In this document: one piece after another, positions 46,278 through 54,222 of the stretch
How positions within the stretch are numbered: the first letter of the stretch is position 1
Layout of the letters: every line of letters begins with the position of its first letter
Position numbers and translations under genes: made by a program
The notes under the pieces: generated by a model
What the model was told of the DNA's origin: nothing
Seen by the model: only the letters and a program-made list of their open reading frames with translations
Databases searched by the model: none
Assembly (NCBI GenBank): GCA_016707705.1
Contig: JADJHD010000001.1
Coordinates: forward strand, 62,001 to 126,000
Length of the DNA: 64,000 nt
Direction of reading: 5' to 3'
From: Bacteroidales bacterium
Lineage (GTDB): Bacteria > Bacteroidota > Bacteroidia > Bacteroidales > UBA4417

Positions 46278-47219
46278 ATGCAAACTATACTAGGATCAGG
46301 AGGAGCAATAGGCATAACATTAGCCAAGGAATTAAAGAATTATACAAACCAAATACGATTGGTAAGTAGAAACCCCAAAAAGGTAAATGAAACAGATGAA
46401 CTTTGCCCTATTGATTTAAACGATTTGAGCCAAATTGATAAAGCAGTAGCGGGAAGTGAAGTGGTGTATGTTGTTGTTGGGTTTGAATACAAACTAAGTG
46501 TTTGGCAAAAGGTTTGGCCTGAATTTATGAAAGCAGTAATTGATGCCTGTAAAACGCATAATGCCAAACTTGTTTTTTTTGATAATGTATATATGTATCC
46601 TAAGTCTGCTATGCCACACATGACTGAAGCTTCGCCTATTCAAGCTTGCAGCAAAAAAGGTGAGGTAAGACAACAACTTCACGAAATGATTATGAACGAA
46701 GTGGAGAAGAAAACTCTAACAGCTCTTATAGCCCGTTCGGCTGATTTTTATGGCCCTGACAATAAAAATAGTGCTTTAAATATGATGGTTGTTGATAACC
46801 TTATGAAGGGCAAAAAAGCACAAGCTTTTGGCAATATGCATAAAATTCACACCTATACCTACACCCCAGATGCAGCTAAAGCAACAGCCTTACTTGGAAA
46901 TACGACAGATGCTTATAATCAAGTATGGCATGTTCCGACAACCAAAGAAAAGTTAACGAATCTCCAATGGATTCAGTTAATTGCAAATGAACTCAATGTA
47001 GATGCTAAAATTCAAACTGTACCTGTTTGGCTGATCAAAATACTTGGATTGTTTATTCCGATAATGAAAGAGTTTCCGGAAATGATTTACCAATATGAAC
47101 AAGATTATGTTTTCGACAGCACAAAATTTGAGAAACGATTTGGAATCGTATCCACAGCACCTAAAGATGGCATTAGAATTCTCATTGAAAATCTGAAAAC
47201 ACAAAATGCCAGCCGATAA
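46278..47219 (+). CDS. NAD(P)-dependent epimerase/dehydratase-like (atypical SDR) protein
   Basis: 313 residues with a Rossmann start, TILGSGGAIGITLAKEL, and an SDR-like fold. FFDNVYMYP resembles the Tyr region of extended SDRs and ARSADFYGPDN is a typical extended-SDR motif, but a standard YxxxK pair is not obvious. The gene is clearly more AT-rich than its neighbours, with more AAA, AAT and TTA codons, which suggests recent transfer. It stands alone after the glucosaminidase gene, with no sugar or cofactor pathway beside it. A reductase or NmrA-like role is equally possible. Confidence 0.72.
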   Translation: MQTILGSGGAIGITLAKELKNYTNQIRLVSRNPKKVNETDELCPIDLNDLSQIDKAVAGSEVVYVVVGFEYKLSVWQKVWPEFMKAVIDACKTHNAKLVFFDNVYMYPKSAMPHMTEASPIQACSKKGEVRQQLHEMIMNEVEKKTLTALIARSADFYGPDNKNSALNMMVVDNLMKGKKAQAFGNMHKIHTYTYTPDAAKATALLGNTTDAYNQVWHVPTTKEKLTNLQWIQLIANELNVDAKIQTVPVWLIKILGLFIPIMKEFPEMIYQYEQDYVFDSTKFEKRFGIVSTAPKDGIRILIENLKTQNASR

Positions 47220-47590
47220 CATCATATTTGCAATAGGTGGGTTTAATGTTCCTCAGACAGTCTTATGTATGCTGAAAGTTCAGTTCTCCGCGTAAACATT
47301 CGTGCTAAATATCCAGCCCATCGCAAATCTGCAAACAGTTATTAATGATATATGCCAATGAGGATCTAAAGGATTGTCCGGAAGTCCTATACCTGCATAG
47401 GGGAAAGACTATTGAGGACAGAAATCAATAAATCAACTGTCCCTGGATCATTTTTACTGACAGTCGAGGCGATTCGGGTATCTGAAATTCCCAAATCGAA
47501 CAATTCATTATCAGATTCGTTAATGCTAACAATCGTTTTGACGACCAGAAATTTTTTTTGACAAGAATTAGGTTTACAATGAAATATCCC
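47220..47590. other. Intergenic region upstream of the FMN riboswitch
   Basis: About 370 nt between the epimerase-like gene and the riboswitch promoter. I see no gene-like frame, RNA or hairpin with a U-tract in it. Confidence 0.45.
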
Positions 47591-47598
47591 TAATTTTG
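47591..47598 (+). promoter_or_regulatory. -7 box for the riboswitch-receptor transcript
   Basis: TAATTTTG matches TAnnTTTG. A start about 6 nt downstream would place the 5' end just before the aptamer at 47630. Confidence 0.5.
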
Positions 47599-47629
47599 CG
47601 GCTTCTGGTTGTTAATTGATTAACAACTA

Positions 47630-47748
47630 CATTCTTCAGGGCAGGGTGCAATTCCCGACCGGCGGTATAGTCCGCGACTCCTGTAGTAAACCACAGGACT
47701 GAACCGGTTGAATTCCGGTACCGACAGTAAAGTCTGGATGGAAGAAGG
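47630..47748 (+). ncRNA. FMN riboswitch (RFN element) aptamer
   Basis: The conserved blocks are all present in order: AGGGCAGGGTGCAATTCCC, GACCGGCGGTATAGTCC, a variable CTCCTGTAG...CCACAGGA arm, GGTTGAATTCCGGTACCGAC, and AGTAAAGTCTGGATGGAAGAAG. The closing P1 helix is TTCTTC (47632-47637) with GAAGAA (47741-47746). This element binds FMN and normally turns off riboflavin synthesis or uptake genes. Here the only downstream gene is a TonB-dependent receptor. Confidence 0.95.
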
Positions 47749-47817
47749 ATGACCATGTTGGTAGTGTGGATAGGCAGCTATCCCCATTGCTTGCGTTGGA
47801 TATTCCTGTTCACTCCT

Positions 47818-47846
47818 CTGCCCTGAGTAATCACAGGGTTTTTTTA
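47818..47846 (+). terminator. Riboswitch expression platform: regulated terminator
   Basis: CCCTG (47821-47825) and CAGGG (47834-47838) form a short hairpin followed by seven U residues. The 5' arm CTGCCCTGA (47818-47826) is exactly complementary to TCAGGGCAG (47636-47644) at the 5' side of the aptamer. FMN binding would hide the latter and let the terminator form. This is inferred from pairing only. Confidence 0.65.
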
Positions 47847-47882
47847 TGCCCGTTTTTAAAGGAAAAGTATAGATTGAGGAAG

Positions 47883-50468
47883 ATGAAAAAGTTTACAATT
47901 CTGTGGATCGTCCTGATCCAATTGATTACACTGAACCTTCCGGCTCAGGAAACAGGGAACTCAAAAGTTAAGGGAGTAGTGCGGGATCAGTCCAACGGAC
48001 AGGTTATTCCAGCCGTGTCAATTAGGATTAAGGGGACAACAAGTGGAATAGTTAGTGATGCCAATGGAAGTTTTATTATTCAGGCTTCATCAGGCTCAAT
48101 AGAATTGATTTTCAGGCATGTGTCCTATCGGGAGAAATCAATGGAAGTGCTTGTGAAGAGCGGCGAGGAACTGAATTTGGGGAGTATTGTCCTGGAAGCC
48201 ACATCCATTGGATTGGGTGAGGTACATATCATTTCTTCCTATATTTCTGATCGGGGAATACCTGTTGCAGTCTCCACTATAAGTTCAAAAACGATTGAAA
48301 GGCAATCAGGAAATCAGGATTACCCTGAAATCCTCAAAATGACTCCCGGAGTTTATGCTACAAAAGCCGGTGGCGGAAGTGGTGATGACCGACTGACCAT
48401 CAGGGGATTCCAGCAGGAAAATATTGCATTGCTCCTCAATGGTGTTCCGGTAAGCAGCATGGAGAATGGATTGGTTTACTGGTCGAACTGGATAGGACTT
48501 ACTGATGCCACTGAAGCCATTCAGGTGCAAAGAGGACTCGGCGCTTCAAAGGTTGCCATGAATTCAGTTGGAGGAACAGTAAATATCATCACTAAAGCCA
48601 CACAATCAAGCCCCGGAGGAACCATCAGGAGCAGTCTGAGTTCATACGGAAACCAGAGATATATTATGCAATTTTCTACCGGAAGACTCAAAAGTGGAAC
48701 AGCAATTACCTTTCTGGGTTCAAGGACTCGAGGTCCCGGATATACTGATGGAACCTATGTTGATGGATGGGCGTATTTCCTTTCTGTAAGCCATGAGTTT
48801 AATCCCAAGCATTCAATAACTCTAACTGCATTGGGCTCTCCCGAGAGGCATGGACAAATGAATTTCGGACTGAGCAATTCAGATTACGAGAAGTATGGAA
48901 ACAGATATAATCCCAGTTGGGGAACGTATAATGGGAAAATTTTAAACCTTCAGGAGAACTTTTATCATAAGCCGCAGATTAATCTGAATCATTACTGGAA
49001 TATTTCCGAGAAGGCATTCCTGGCAACCTCTGCTTATGTTTCATTCGGTACCGGGGGTGGCAGATACACTGAATCCTTTAATTACGGACCCTCACTTTGG
49101 TATCTGAGAAAGAATAATCAGATTGATTATGATGCTGCATATCAGTTAAATAACCACACTGATGTAACTGAGCTCGCAAACGGAAATCTGGTGAGTGGAT
49201 ACTCAAAGATTATACTTACTAATTACAAGGCAGAGCATTATTGGGCAGGAATTCTCAGTTCGCTGAAGTACAAGCTTAATTCAAAGATGGAATTGACTGC
49301 AGGGATTCATGTCCGCAATTTCAAATCGAGGCTGTATGAGGAAGTTGATGATTTAATGGGTGGAAACAGCTGGATTGAGCTGTACGCCTGGTCAATAAGT
49401 GGGGTCGCCGGCAGAAATCAGGTAAAGCATGCAGGGGATGTGATTAATGTGGATAATTCTTCGCTCATTAATTACGGGAATCTGTTCGGACAAATTGAAT
49501 ACAAATCAGGATTGTGGAGCAGTTTTCTGGCGTCTACAGTTTCAGCTACCCGATATCAGCGCAAGGATCCGTTCAATTATGTGCAGGATCCCTATAGTCA
49601 GATTGTGAATAAACAAGGATTTGATGTGAAATCAGGGGTGGGAAGGAAAACCGGAAAACATGGAAAGCTTTATGCCAACCTTGGATTTTACAGCCGGGAA
49701 CCCTATTTCAAGTTTGTATATGTCAACTATTCAAATGCAGTTGCCAGGGATCTGAAGAATGAAAAGATAACAGCTGCCGAAACCGGGTTTGAATACAATA
49801 ATGGTAGGGTAACTTCGAGAGTCAACGCCTACCTGACACAATGGAAGGATAAATCCTTGCTGTCGAGGGAGAATATCCAGCTTGCAGACAGTTCACTTAC
49901 CCGCTCCCTCGTGAATGGTCTGAATGCACTGCATACCGGAGTTGAATGGGATATCACAGTGGCTGTCCGCAAGAACCTGCTGGCTTCAGCCTGTCTTTCC
50001 GTTGGCAACTGGAAATGGCAGAATGATGTTACTGCCAGTATCTACAATGACAATCAGGTGCTGGTTGATTCTTCAAGGATTTATACAAAAGGACTGATGG
50101 TAGGTGATGCACCGCAAACTCAACTGGGCTTATCGTTGAATTATTCTTTCCTTGATAATTTCGAGCTTGATGCCAACTGGGTATATTTCGACAATCTTTA
50201 TGCGAATTTTGATCCGGCTAACAGGACGAATGAATCAGACCGTTCCCAGCCTTTCAAACTTCCGTCCTATTCTACGCTGGATTTATATCTTTCGTACGAT
50301 TTTATGCTGAGTCGGATGCCCTGTTCTCTTCAGGCTTGTTGTCAGAATGTATTTGATGAACAGGCCTATACCAGAGGAGATGACGGTTCCGGCCATGATC
50401 TGGCTAGTTTCACAGGCTATAAAGCGCAGGGAAGAACCTTCAATTTTTCAATGAAGCTCTCCTTTTAG
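47883..50468 (+). CDS. TonB-dependent outer-membrane receptor under FMN riboswitch control
   Basis: 861 residues from the ATG at 47883; the frame is open for 117 nt more, but that part is the riboswitch leader. Signal peptide about 1-20 (ending PAQE). Next comes a carboxypeptidase-like regulatory domain (about 24-110), then the plug (TPGVYATKAGGGSGDDRLTIRGF and VNIITKA), then a beta barrel to a C-terminal Phe (MKLSF). It lacks a SusD partner, so it is a small-molecule receptor rather than a glycan one. The riboswitch implies riboflavin, FMN or a related compound as ligand. Confidence 0.9.
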   Translation: MKKFTILWIVLIQLITLNLPAQETGNSKVKGVVRDQSNGQVIPAVSIRIKGTTSGIVSDANGSFIIQASSGSIELIFRHVSYREKSMEVLVKSGEELNLGSIVLEATSIGLGEVHIISSYISDRGIPVAVSTISSKTIERQSGNQDYPEILKMTPGVYATKAGGGSGDDRLTIRGFQQENIALLLNGVPVSSMENGLVYWSNWIGLTDATEAIQVQRGLGASKVAMNSVGGTVNIITKATQSSPGGTIRSSLSSYGNQRYIMQFSTGRLKSGTAITFLGSRTRGPGYTDGTYVDGWAYFLSVSHEFNPKHSITLTALGSPERHGQMNFGLSNSDYEKYGNRYNPSWGTYNGKILNLQENFYHKPQINLNHYWNISEKAFLATSAYVSFGTGGGRYTESFNYGPSLWYLRKNNQIDYDAAYQLNNHTDVTELANGNLVSGYSKIILTNYKAEHYWAGILSSLKYKLNSKMELTAGIHVRNFKSRLYEEVDDLMGGNSWIELYAWSISGVAGRNQVKHAGDVINVDNSSLINYGNLFGQIEYKSGLWSSFLASTVSATRYQRKDPFNYVQDPYSQIVNKQGFDVKSGVGRKTGKHGKLYANLGFYSREPYFKFVYVNYSNAVARDLKNEKITAAETGFEYNNGRVTSRVNAYLTQWKDKSLLSRENIQLADSSLTRSLVNGLNALHTGVEWDITVAVRKNLLASACLSVGNWKWQNDVTASIYNDNQVLVDSSRIYTKGLMVGDAPQTQLGLSLNYSFLDNFELDANWVYFDNLYANFDPANRTNESDRSQPFKLPSYSTLDLYLSYDFMLSRMPCSLQACCQNVFDEQAYTRGDDGSGHDLASFTGYKAQGRTFNFSMKLSF

Positions 50469-50534
50469 GGAAGATTAGAGCTACTCATCAGGATTTCCGT
50501 TTGAAGTCCGATTGAGAAGTTTTTCGTGGCTGAA

Positions 50535-50921
50535 TCAGAGCCTGGCAATTACTTTCCTCATTACACCGCTCACTTCACATGCAAAATCTTCGAGAGCAGG
50601 ATTCTTAAGCGCCTTAACCGATATTTCCGGGTTGACGATCATAACTTCAACCTCTCCATTCTCGTGCTGCTGCACTATCACATTGCATGGAAGCATGATT
50701 CCAACCTTATCGTCCTTTGACAAGGCCTTGAATGCAAAGTTCGGGTTGCATGCACCAAGGATTTTATATGGCCTGAAATTGACATCTATTTTCTTTTTGA
50801 AAGTTTCCTTTACATCGATTTCAGTAATAATGCCAAATCCTTGCTCCTTAAGGATTTCAGTGACTATCTGAATTGTTTCTTCAAACCCGGTTGTCATTAA
50901 TTTTGAAAAATAGGCTTTCAT
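50535..50921 (-). CDS. DUF302-domain protein
   Basis: 128 residues, the full length of a single DUF302 domain. The hallmarks are KILGACNPNFAFKAL, GIMLPCNVIVQQ with the conserved Cys, and a GEVEVMIVNP strand. No signal peptide or membrane helix. The family fold is known, but its role (suggested ligand binding or redox) is unresolved. It is convergent with the receptor gene. Confidence 0.87.
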   Translation of the reverse strand: MKAYFSKLMTTGFEETIQIVTEILKEQGFGIITEIDVKETFKKKIDVNFRPYKILGACNPNFAFKALSKDDKVGIMLPCNVIVQQHENGEVEVMIVNPEISVKALKNPALEDFACEVSGVMRKVIARL

Positions 50922-51112
50922 TTCATGGAGGAATTAGGTGAGAGGAAAACTACGTTATCATTGTTCTGTGACTTGCAGAAATCAGGTTCTTGCCTGGAAT
51001 CTCTATAAATCCGGAAATAATATGAATTGCCGTGAAAATTTTCTGCAGTCGGGTTCCAATAATTTCCCAGATTCAAAGAGTTCAGGAAAATCATAATAAA
51101 GGTACGAACTCT

Positions 51113-53407
51113 TTACTCAAATCCATTCTTTATTACGATGCTTCCATTAGGCTCAAAGCGAAGTGTAATGCGATCCTTGCCGGGAGTTTTTACACCTGCG
51201 CCTTCCTGTATTTCAATAACATAGGTCTTGAATTGGAGTTCGAGGTTTATTATTCCTCCCTTTTCGGAAGTGATTCTTACTTCTTCAGTCCTTCCATTTT
51301 TCCTGACCGCTGAGACAAGAAATGCTCCTTCAGCCCTTAGATTGGTAAATGACACATCTGCCCAATCCTTGGGGATCGCAGGAAAGATCAGGATATTTCT
51401 GTTGTTGCTTTGAAGCAGCATCTCTTGCAGTCCGGAAGCGAAAGCAAAGTTCCCCTCAAGTGTAAATGGGTCATAGGTGAATTTACTATGTCCGGCCTTG
51501 CATTGATCCCCATTCAGGTGAAAGCTGTTAGGAGAGCAGAAACAGGATGAGAATGTGCTGAGGGCTCTGGCAGCATTTTCGCCTTCTTTCATTCTTGCAT
51601 AAAGATTTGCCTGCCAGCTGAATGAGTATCCACACCACCAGTCGCTTCCTTGCTTTTCAAGATTTCGCATACTGTTCTGCATGGTTTGAAGATCGGATTC
51701 CTTTTCAGGATCCAATAATCCCAGCGGATAAATAGCCATAAGGTGTGAGAAATGCCTGTGGGATTCATGATAGGGCAAATCCGGTGCTACTGTGAGGCCT
51801 TCCGATAAATCAATGAGCAGTTCAGGAAGCTGGTTTGAGATTTCTTCCCAATGCCTTGCATCTGCATCAAGGTTAAGCTCATTTGCCAACTCTTCAGCCT
51901 TTGCAAAAGTATACAGGCATAATGAACGATCAAAATTGGTCATTTGCAGAAACCATGCTTTTATGCCGCCATCGTTAAATTCAGGACTAGAGCTGAGAGG
52001 AAGGCTGAGCGTTCCATTCTTGAGTTTCATCAATTGCTCAATATGAGTTGCCGTTCCCTTGATCCAGGGATAAGCTCTTTCCTCAAGGAATTTTCTGTCC
52101 TGGGAATATTTCCATTGCCAGTAAAAGTGCTGCGACAACCAGCAACTGACAGTAGGTGACATTGCATACATATGCCAGCCACCCATTTCCTTGCCTCTTA
52201 AGGTAGCTACACCCGGGACATTTATTCCATCAGTTCCAAATACCCTTTTGGCATAGGATTCAAAATAGGGCTTATTTTCCCAGAGCCAATCGGTAAATAC
52301 AGCTGCTTCCTCAAGGTGATTGGATGAATATGCCGGCCAGTAGCTTAGTTGGGTGTTAAGATCATTGTGGAAATCACCTTTCCATGGCGGAAGTTTACCA
52401 TTGTCTGCGGTCCAGACAGCCTGTAAAGAGATAGGAGGAGATCCATTTCTGGATGCAGATCCAAATTTATACATCTCTAGGTACCACTGTTTTTCGAGCA
52501 TAGGATCAGGAATGCTGATCGATGACTTTTCCCAGTATTGCTTCCACCATTGCTTATGAGCAGCAATTCCTTCATCAAATGTTTCCTTCAGGGCTTTTTT
52601 GACGAGAGCTGCAGCCTTTGTGGCTTTGGGTCTGTCAGAATAATGAGAACTGATGCTGAAAATTCCATAGGATGAATTTTCATTGGCTTTCCAGCCTGCA
52701 GCAGCCTGATATTTTAATGGTCCCCAGCATGTTTGGTCGTATTGCAGCCTGTTTTTCTTTATTAAAACAGTTCCTTTTGCATAGCCAAGCCGTCTCAGAT
52801 CCTGTCCTTCCACAACTTCATTTGCAGCCTTTTCTGTATTTGCAGAAGCATAGGCAGGAGGAATCAGTTCAGGATTCACAGAAACACCTTCCCAACGATA
52901 CCAGATCAGATTTCTAGTGGCATCAACACAAATAAGGAAGGACATTCCCTTTGCCCAATGAATGGAACAGATTGCTGAATTAATATCAAGACTTACGGAA
53001 CTGACCCTTCCAAGATTGCTTATTTCGAATTCTACAGCTGCTCCGGGGATTTTGGTAGGAGCGGCATCCCTGTCATAAGGCTCATCTGCTACTTTCCAGA
53101 CAGTATCCCAATCGCCGCTGAGTTTGTGCTCATAGGCCCACTGGTAGGTGAACTTTTCTATCTCCTTTGTTGGCCGGATATCCCAAAGGTCAGCCCTGTC
53201 GATTGAAATGCGGAGTTTTCCGTTTTTCTGCCAAACGAGAGCTCCCAGCATGCCATTCCCAAGGGGGATTCCCTTGTCCCAATTGTCGGGAATTGAATTG
53301 AATTGAAGGTTGTGTCCCTTTGCTACCTGTGAATAAACAGTATTTGAGACCAGTGACATCCAGAGTGCAACAAAGAATGCAAGCCCGGTGAGAATGCGTT
53401 TAACCAT
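51113..53407 (-). CDS. Divergent GH95-family glycoside hydrolase, secreted
   Basis: 764 residues from the ATG at 53405-53407; the frame opens 54 nt earlier. Signal peptide about 1-27 (ending VYSQ). N-terminal beta-sandwich with PLGNGMLGALVW, then the (alpha/alpha)6 barrel with DLNTQLSYWP, SPEFNDGG and ESHRHFSHLMAIYPL, and the C-terminal TLEGNFAFASGLQEML. GH95 enzymes remove alpha-1,2-fucose or alpha-L-galactose. Here the two residues before the conserved Asn351 give Asp349 instead of Asn, and the usual Asp in the QIDGNFG-like segment is Glu651; the likely general acid Glu476 is kept. So the substrate may differ. It is a lone gene. Confidence 0.78.
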   Translation of the reverse strand: MVKRILTGLAFFVALWMSLVSNTVYSQVAKGHNLQFNSIPDNWDKGIPLGNGMLGALVWQKNGKLRISIDRADLWDIRPTKEIEKFTYQWAYEHKLSGDWDTVWKVADEPYDRDAAPTKIPGAAVEFEISNLGRVSSVSLDINSAICSIHWAKGMSFLICVDATRNLIWYRWEGVSVNPELIPPAYASANTEKAANEVVEGQDLRRLGYAKGTVLIKKNRLQYDQTCWGPLKYQAAAGWKANENSSYGIFSISSHYSDRPKATKAAALVKKALKETFDEGIAAHKQWWKQYWEKSSISIPDPMLEKQWYLEMYKFGSASRNGSPPISLQAVWTADNGKLPPWKGDFHNDLNTQLSYWPAYSSNHLEEAAVFTDWLWENKPYFESYAKRVFGTDGINVPGVATLRGKEMGGWHMYAMSPTVSCWLSQHFYWQWKYSQDRKFLEERAYPWIKGTATHIEQLMKLKNGTLSLPLSSSPEFNDGGIKAWFLQMTNFDRSLCLYTFAKAEELANELNLDADARHWEEISNQLPELLIDLSEGLTVAPDLPYHESHRHFSHLMAIYPLGLLDPEKESDLQTMQNSMRNLEKQGSDWWCGYSFSWQANLYARMKEGENAARALSTFSSCFCSPNSFHLNGDQCKAGHSKFTYDPFTLEGNFAFASGLQEMLLQSNNRNILIFPAIPKDWADVSFTNLRAEGAFLVSAVRKNGRTEEVRITSEKGGIINLELQFKTYVIEIQEGAGVKTPGKDRITLRFEPNGSIVIKNGFE

Positions 53408-53483
53408 AATCATAAATCTTTGATTCAGGCAAAAATAGGGATTCTGCCCGGTGATATCCAATGGTGTTAAGAGTGTACGCTAA

Positions 53484-54065
53484 CTACAATGCAAACTGAA
53501 AGCCCATTCCGGCCGAAAATCCACCCGGACTTAGAATTTTCATTACCTGGGTACTTGTAGTCGTGAGAACTGAGCCATCAAGGATTTTCCATGGATTTGA
53601 CTGCAATGGCACAGCATAGCCGACTTCGATGAAGAATCGGTTCCCTTTCTTCATAACCCATTTATAGCTTACTTCCGGATTTATAGTCATGCCGGAGAGC
53701 AGGTCCATATTCACATTCTTGGTGCCTGCTGTGGTTTCAAGTTCTGTTGTAAAATTCTTTAAACCACTGGCCCGGCTCAGATAAATTCCGTACCCGATGC
53801 TGCTCTCATATTTTTTTTCATTCCTGATTCCGACACTTAGCTTGCTTCCCCAGGATCCGATGCCGGCCCCTGCATGAACGAAGAAATTATTGCTGACCCT
53901 GAAATCAGCGGTAACGCCAAACAGTCCGGTAAAGCTTTCAACACCGGTTTGCATTCCCAGGTAGAATTGCGGAAGCTTAACACTTTGCTGCCAATTGCCC
54001 TCAGTTTGGGCCTGAACCCGGATTAATGTCATTAACAATAACAGAATCAATAGTTTGAATTTCAT
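53484..54065 (-). CDS. Predicted outer-membrane beta-barrel protein
   Basis: 193 residues from the ATG at 54063-54065 (MKFKLLILLLLMTLIRVQAQ, a clear signal peptide); the frame opens 93 nt earlier. The mature part alternates polar and hydrophobic residues in about eight strands with Gly turns (FFVHAGAGIGSWG, YGIYLSR, RFFIEVGYAVPL) and ends in GMGFQFAL, as in small OmpA/OmpW-like barrels. No plug or peptidoglycan-binding domain. Function unknown; its neighbours give no hint. Confidence 0.65.
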   Translation of the reverse strand: MKFKLLILLLLMTLIRVQAQTEGNWQQSVKLPQFYLGMQTGVESFTGLFGVTADFRVSNNFFVHAGAGIGSWGSKLSVGIRNEKKYESSIGYGIYLSRASGLKNFTTELETTAGTKNVNMDLLSGMTINPEVSYKWVMKKGNRFFIEVGYAVPLQSNPWKILDGSVLTTTSTQVMKILSPGGFSAGMGFQFAL

Positions 54066-54222
54066 TGGAATAGGATTAATTGTGAATAATTGTTCAGAGC
54101 AGAATGGATGTTGGAAGGACACTAACAGTATGAGTCTGTTAATCGGGCAGAATTTCAAAGTTAGGAATGAAAATGCTTTTCCGACATGCAGGCATAAACT
54201 TTATGTGAATTAACAGGATGCT

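Noticed and set aside
47766..47882. N-terminal extension of the TonB receptor
   Set aside because: This open stretch is the riboswitch expression platform; the signal peptide starts at the ATG at 47883.
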